A stretch of DNA of 64,000 nt, taken from Sphingopyxis sp. BSN-002 (GTDB lineage: Bacteria; Pseudomonadota; Alphaproteobacteria; Sphingomonadales; Sphingomonadaceae). Shown piece after piece: positions 60,173 to 64,000 of this stretch; positions within the stretch are counted from its first letter, which is position 1; each line of letters opens with the position of its first letter. The translations under genes and the position numbers were made by a program. The notes beneath the pieces are model-generated. The model saw only the letters and a program-made list of their open reading frames with translations, had not been told where the DNA came from and searched no databases. Where the stretch lies: contig NZ_CP091804.1 of assembly GCF_022024275.1 (NCBI RefSeq), forward strand, positions 558,001-622,000. Reading direction: 5' to 3'.

Positions 60173-62275
60173 CTAGCCCTCGATCTTCGAGAAATCGGCG
60201 ACACCGTGTACTGCGCCCGTGAAGCGCGACAGCAGGCCGAGGCGATAGGCGCGGACTTCATCGACCGGATCGTTGACCATCACGCCCTCGAAAAAGGCGT
60301 CGATCGGCGCGCGCAGCGACGCAAGCGCAGCCATCGCGTCGGTCAAGCGTTCGTCGGCGACCGCAGCCGATGCTGCAGGCTCGGCGGCGTCGAGCGCAGC
60401 GAGCAGTGCGGCGTCGGCCTCGGTCGGCGGCGTCACGGCGGCGGTACCGCTCACCTCGCCCGCCTGTTTCAGTATATTCGCCGCGCGCTTGTAACCGGCG
60501 AGCAGGTTGGTTCCATCCTCGGTCGCCATGAACGCCTGCAACGCCTTCACGCGGGCAAGCAAGCGGACGAGATCATCCTCACCGCCGAGCGCGAACACCG
60601 CGTCGATCAGGTCGTGACGGACGCCGGCTTCGCGTTGCTGGACCTTGAGGCGGTCAGCGAGGAACTCGGTCACCTCGTCAACCTGAGACGCCACAAGTTT
60701 AGATATCGCTTCGGCCGCTTGATCGCCGTCCAACTTATCGATGCCCAAAGCATCCGAAAGTCGCCCCATCGATCGAGCCAGCAGAGTTGAAACTTCAAAC
60801 CTAAGCTGGCTGTTCAGTATTATAGTATTGATCCCGATCGCGGCTCGACGCAACGCGAACGGGTCTCGTGAGCCGGTAGGCTTCTCACCAATCGCGAAGA
60901 ATGCTCCGAGCGTATCCAGCTTATCCGCCAACGCCACGGCCACCGTAACCGGGGCGGTCGGGACGTCATCGCCCTGCCCGACCGGCTTGTAATGGTCGCG
61001 GATCGCGTCGGCGACCGCATCGGGCAAGCCTTCGGCGCGGGCGTAATAGCCGCCCATCAGGCCCTGTAATTCGGGGAATTCGCCGACCATTTCGGTGACG
61101 AGGTCGGCCTTGGCCAGCTCCGCCGCCTGCCGCGCCAGCGCGGAGTCGCAGTTCGGCACAATACCTTCGCTCGCGAGCCATTCGGCAAGTATGGCGACGC
61201 GCTCGACCTTGTCGGCGACGGTGCCCAGCTTTTCGTGGAAGGTGATGTTCGCGAGCTTCTCGGCGTGCTGCGCGAGCGTCTTCTTCTGATCCTGTTCCCA
61301 GAAGAAGCGCGCATCCGAAAGCCGCGCCGCCAGCACCTTGCGGTTGCCCGCGACGATTTCCGCACCGCCGTCCCTCGCGTCGATGTTCGCGGTGCAAACG
61401 AAGCCGTTGGCGAGCTTGCCGTCCGCCCCGTTCACCACGAAATATTTCTGGTTCACGCGCGCGGTGAGCTGGATGACCTCGGGCGGGACTTCGAGAAAGG
61501 CGGTGTCAAAGCGGCCGAGCAAGGGCACCGGCCATTCGGTGAGGCCGGCGTTCTCGATCACCAGCCCCTCGTCCTCGACGAGCGTCAGGCCGGCGTCGGC
61601 CGCGGCCTTGGCGGCGCCGTCACGGATAATGCCTTGGCGCTCCTCATGATCGACGATGACGTGGCAGGCGCGCAGCTTGTCGGCGTAGTCGGTGGCCGAA
61701 CCGATGGTGATCTCGCCCGGGCAGTGGAAGCGGTGTCCGCGCGTCGCGAAGCCGCTGGCGATCCCGCTGACCTCGCATGGTACCAGCTCTTCGCCGAAGA
61801 TCGCGACGATGCCCGACAGCGGGCGGACCCAGCGCAGGCTCTCGCTGCTTGCGCTTTCCTTGCCCCAGCGCATCGACTTGGGCCACGAGAAGCTACGAAC
61901 GATCGCGGGGATCGCCTCGGCCAGCACCTCGGCGGTCGCGCGGCCGGGCTTGTCGATCACGGCGAAATACACGCCGTCGCGATCTTCGAGCTGATCCTGC
62001 GTCAGGCCGGTCTTGCGGAGGAACCCTTCGAGTGCCTGCGGCGGCGCGCTGCTGCGCGGCCCCTTGAGCTCCTCGCTGACAGCTGCGGTCGCTTTGGGCA
62101 GGTCCTTGGCGATCAGCGCAAGGCGGCGCGGGGTCGACCAGATGGTGAGGTCGCCCGCATCGAGGCCCGCAGCGCTCATCTGCGCGCGGAACAGCTTTTC
62201 CAGTTCGGCGCGCGCACCGGCCTGCATCCGCGCCGGAATTTCCTCGCTGCGCAGTTCGAGAAGAAAGTCGGTCAC
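60173..62275 (-). CDS. glyS: Glycyl-tRNA synthetase beta subunit
   Basis: A 700-residue beta subunit with [14 protein letters not shown] at the N-terminus, [10 protein letters not shown] and [13 protein letters not shown], plus a C-terminal HD-like and DALR-like region. It pairs with GlyQ in the alpha2beta2 enzyme. The start is GTG 62275, overlapping the glyQ stop (GTGA). Confidence 0.95.
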   Translation of the reverse strand: MTDFLLELRSEEIPARMQAGARAELEKLFRAQMSAAGLDAGDLTIWSTPRRLALIAKDLPKATAAVSEELKGPRSSAPPQALEGFLRKTGLTQDQLEDRDGVYFAVIDKPGRATAEVLAEAIPAIVRSFSWPKSMRWGKESASSESLRWVRPLSGIVAIFGEELVPCEVSGIASGFATRGHRFHCPGEITIGSATDYADKLRACHVIVDHEERQGIIRDGAAKAAADAGLTLVEDEGLVIENAGLTEWPVPLLGRFDTAFLEVPPEVIQLTARVNQKYFVVNGADGKLANGFVCTANIDARDGGAEIVAGNRKVLAARLSDARFFWEQDQKKTLAQHAEKLANITFHEKLGTVADKVERVAILAEWLASEGIVPNCDSALARQAAELAKADLVTEMVGEFPELQGLMGGYYARAEGLPDAVADAIRDHYKPVGQGDDVPTAPVTVAVALADKLDTLGAFFAIGEKPTGSRDPFALRRAAIGINTIILNSQLRFEVSTLLARSMGRLSDALGIDKLDGDQAAEAISKLVASQVDEVTEFLADRLKVQQREAGVRHDLIDAVFALGGEDDLVRLLARVKALQAFMATEDGTNLLAGYKRAANILKQAGEVSGTAAVTPPTEADAALLAALDAAEPAASAAVADERLTDAMAALASLRAPIDAFFEGVMVNDPVDEVRAYRLGLLSRFTGAVHGVADFSKIEG

Positions 62276-63195
62276 AGCGTCCACCCCGGATAGTTTTGGG
62301 TCCAGCGCTCCGACTGGCTGTCGATCCACGCCTTGCAGCTGCCCTTTGCGAGGTCGCGCACGCGCGCCATGTAGTTGGCGCGTTCCTGCACGCTGATCAC
62401 GCCGCGCGCCTGGAGCAGGTTGAAGAGGTGGCTCGCTTCGATCGCCTGATCATAAGCGGCGAGCGGCACGCCCGCGTCGATCGCGCGCTTGCACTCTTCC
62501 TCGGCCGCCCTGAACCCCGCGAAGAGCGTGTCGGTATCGGCAACCTCGAAATTCCATTTCGAGAACTGGCGTTCATTCTCAAGGAACACGTCGCCATAGC
62601 TGACCGCCGCGACATCGCCGACCGCGTCGGAGAATTTGAGGTCGTACACATTGTCGACATTCTGGATGTACATCGCGAGGCGCTCGAGCCCGTAGGTCAG
62701 CTCGCCCGCGACGGGCTTGCAGTCGAAGCCGCCCATCTGCTGAAAGTAAGTGAACTGGGTGACTTCCATGCCGTCGCACCAGACTTCCCAGCCCAGCCCC
62801 CACGCGCCGAGCGTCGGCGATTCCCAGTCGTCCTCGACGAAACGGATGTCGTGGAGCAGCGGATCGATGCCGATCGCGGCCAAGGAACCCAGATATTGCT
62901 CCTGCAGGTCGGCGGGCGACGGCTTCAGGATCACCTGATACTGGTAATAATGCTGGAGCCGGTTCGGGTTCTCGCCATAGCGGCCGTCGGTCGGGCGGCG
63001 GCTCGGCTGGACATAGGCGACGTTCCACGGCTCGGGACCGAGGCTGCGCAGCGTCGTCGCCGGGTGAAAGGTGCCCGCCCCCACACGCATGTCATAGGGC
63101 TGCAGGATCGCGCAGCCGCGCGCGCTCCAATAGGCATGCAGCGTCAGGATCATGTCCTGAAAGCTGAGGACTTTCTTTTCCGCCGCGTCGGCCAC
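62272..63195 (-). CDS. glyQ: Glycyl-tRNA synthetase alpha subunit
   Basis: A 307-residue alpha subunit with [30 protein letters not shown] and [16 protein letters not shown], the class II catalytic core. The start is GTG 63195 with GGGA five bases upstream; the frame continues beyond but without family similarity. It overlaps glyS and is divergent from the XRE regulator. Confidence 0.93.
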   Translation of the reverse strand: MADAAEKKVLSFQDMILTLHAYWSARGCAILQPYDMRVGAGTFHPATTLRSLGPEPWNVAYVQPSRRPTDGRYGENPNRLQHYYQYQVILKPSPADLQEQYLGSLAAIGIDPLLHDIRFVEDDWESPTLGAWGLGWEVWCDGMEVTQFTYFQQMGGFDCKPVAGELTYGLERLAMYIQNVDNVYDLKFSDAVGDVAAVSYGDVFLENERQFSKWNFEVADTDTLFAGFRAAEEECKRAIDAGVPLAAYDQAIEASHLFNLLQARGVISVQERANYMARVRDLAKGSCKAWIDSQSERWTQNYPGWTL

Positions 63196-63310
63196 TTTTT
63201 CCCGTCTTTCGCAGGTGCAACAATATCCGCCGCCCTTGGCCCAGCAAGGCTGCACGGTCAAGGGACAGGCGCAAGACGCCTTCGCCCATTGTCATGCAGA
63301 CAAAACTTTT

Positions 63311-63368
63311 TGTCAGGTGTTGTTGACATGGTCAGCGAATCACGACATATAGTCAACAACACCTGACA
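63311..63368. promoter_or_regulatory. 17-base inverted-repeat operator with embedded promoter
   Basis: TGTCAGGTGTTGTTGAC (63311-63327) and GTCAACAACACCTGACA (63352-63368) are perfect inverted arms with a 24-base spacer. TTGACA at 63323-63328 (partly in the left arm) and CATATA at 63346-63351 are spaced 17 bases apart, so the promoter of the XRE gene lies across the repeat. A third TGTCAGG is at 63372-63378. The layout suits autorepression by the XRE protein. Confidence 0.65.
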
Positions 63369-63400
63369 CAATGTCAGGCTCGAATGACCAGAGGTGATGC

Positions 63401-63613
63401 ATGGAGAACCGATTGAAGGTGCTTCGGGCGATGCGGAACTGGAGCCAGGCCGAACTGGCCGACCGGCTCGACGTGTCGCGGCAGGCGGTGAATGCGATCG
63501 AAACGGGCAAATACGACCCGTCGCTGCCGCTGGCCTTCAAGCTCGCCCGGCTGTTCGAGATGCCGATAGAGGAGATTTTCGATGACGGTTTCCAGGGAGG
63601 TGGCGATGAGTGA
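63401..63613 (+). CDS. XRE-family HTH regulator (70 aa)
   Basis: A 70-residue regulator that is almost only an HTH: N-R-L-K-V-L-R-A-M-R-N-W-S-Q-A-E-L-A-D-R-L-D-V-S-R-Q-A-style helices (residues 4-30) and E-I-F in the last helix. It is of the small YozG type, often paired with a membrane protein. It is preceded by a long inverted repeat that includes its promoter and overlaps the next gene by eight bases, so the two are co-translated. Confidence 0.88.
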   Translation: MENRLKVLRAMRNWSQAELADRLDVSRQAVNAIETGKYDPSLPLAFKLARLFEMPIEEIFDDGFQGGGDE

Positions 63614-64000
63614 CGCAGGCAAAAGCATAAAGCGTCCGATGTCCCCGCGCCGCAAACGCTATCTGACTGCGCTCGGCCTCGCCGGCCTGTTCGGCGGCAT
63701 ATTGGGCGCGTGGATGCAGATCGCACAAAGCGGCGCCTCGCCCACCGATCTGGCGATGCTGAGCAACAGCCCGCTCACCCCGAATTTCGCGATCGGCGCG
63801 TCGATTATCTGGGTCGTCGGCATGATCGTCTCGCTGATCCTCTATCACCGGTCGGTCGACGACCATGAGGAACGCGCCTATCTGTGGGCCGGTACCGCGG
63901 CGTGGTACACCTTCACCCTCGCCGCCCCGAGCTGGTGGGTGCTCCACCGCGCGAGCCTTGCCCCGGCGCCCGATGTCATGCTGCTCTTCGTCGGCGCACT
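63606..64000 (+). CDS. Membrane protein co-transcribed with XRE regulator (partial)
   Basis: The reading frame starts at ATG 63606, inside the XRE gene end, and stays open to the window edge (131 codons seen). After a basic N-terminus (M-S-P-R-R-K-R-Y) it has a helix at about 20-40 (L-T-A-L-G-L-A-G-L-F-G-G-I-L-G-A-W), a second at about 62-80 (I-I-W-V-V-G-M-I-V-S-L-I-L) and a Trp-rich third (A-A-W-Y-T-F-T-L-A-A-P-S-W-W). This fits the small multi-pass proteins that often accompany YozG-type regulators. The end is outside the window. Confidence 0.75.
   Translation, partial: MSDAGKSIKRPMSPRRKRYLTALGLAGLFGGILGAWMQIAQSGASPTDLAMLSNSPLTPNFAIGASIIWVVGMIVSLILYHRSVDDHEERAYLWAGTAAWYTFTLAAPSWWVLHRASLAPAPDVMLLFVGA

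Noticed and set aside
1-64000. CRISPR array or rRNA operon
   Set aside because: No regularly spaced repeats and no rRNA-like sequence are present; the only RNA gene found is tRNA-Arg.
1-64000. Insertion sequences, phage or secretion-effector modules
   Set aside because: No transposase, integrase, phage structural gene or toxin domain was recognised; the tRNA-Arg scar is the only sign of mobility.

Overview
The window is GC-rich chromosomal DNA of an alphaproteobacterium, most likely a Sphingomonadaceae member close to Sphingopyxis. This is judged from protein family resemblance and from gene order: argS / SPOR protein / nagZ / scpA / scpB / tatABC, pgsA next to moaDE, a Tad pilus cluster, a DUF1214/DUF1254 pair, and CtrA- and EcfG-type regulatory sites. 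No database search was possible; every name rests on reading motifs. Coding density is high, start codons include several GTG and TTG, and many genes overlap by ATGA, GTGA or TGATG.

Layout. 1-10.7 kb is housekeeping: the end of trmFO, an EF-hand protein, oxyR, pgsA-moaD-moaE, an LplT-like transporter, two small proteins under a CtrA-type site, a secreted RNase T2, nadC, a nitronate monooxygenase, a cyclophilin, mgtE and a tiny entericidin-like lipoprotein behind an EcfG-type promoter. 10.7-17.2 kb is the leftward run argS-SPOR-nagZ-scpA-scpB-tatA-tatB-tatC. 17.3-22 kb holds a lipoprotein, ispH-thrB-rnhA, a DUF1508 protein and a D-amino-acid dehydrogenase. 22-29.2 kb is a Tad/Flp pilus operon (cpaA-B-C-D-E, tadB, tadC) without its CpaF ATPase or a pilin gene. 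29.2-33.2 kb has a fumarylacetoacetase-family enzyme, a Tat-exported small protein, an orphan PhoR-like kinase and a PEP-CTERM protein.

33.3-47.5 kb is a polyamine utilisation region. On the right-going strand lie two gamma-glutamylpolyamine synthetase paralogues, a PuuB-type oxidase, a GSA-like aminotransferase and a PotFHIG importer. On the left-going strand lie an omega-aminotransferase, PuuD, a 19-codon Arg-rich ORF coupled to puuD, a SpuC-type putrescine transaminase and a DUF808 membrane protein. Together they could import putrescine or related amines and degrade them through gamma-glutamylated intermediates or direct transamination. Glucokinase follows.

49-54.4 kb contains the most unusual locus: an Lrp-type regulator overlapping a secreted two-enzyme fusion (cyanophycinase plus isoaspartyl peptidase), divergent from a TonB-dependent receptor. 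I read it as a possible scavenging unit for cyanophycin or beta-Asp peptides, whose arginine product could feed amine catabolism. 54.4-56 kb shows signs of a small, degraded insertion at tRNA-Arg(ACG). 56-63.2 kb is DUF1254/DUF1214, ppdK, a membrane protein and glyQS. The window ends in an XRE regulator with a striking 17-bp inverted-repeat operator and the start of a co-transcribed membrane protein.
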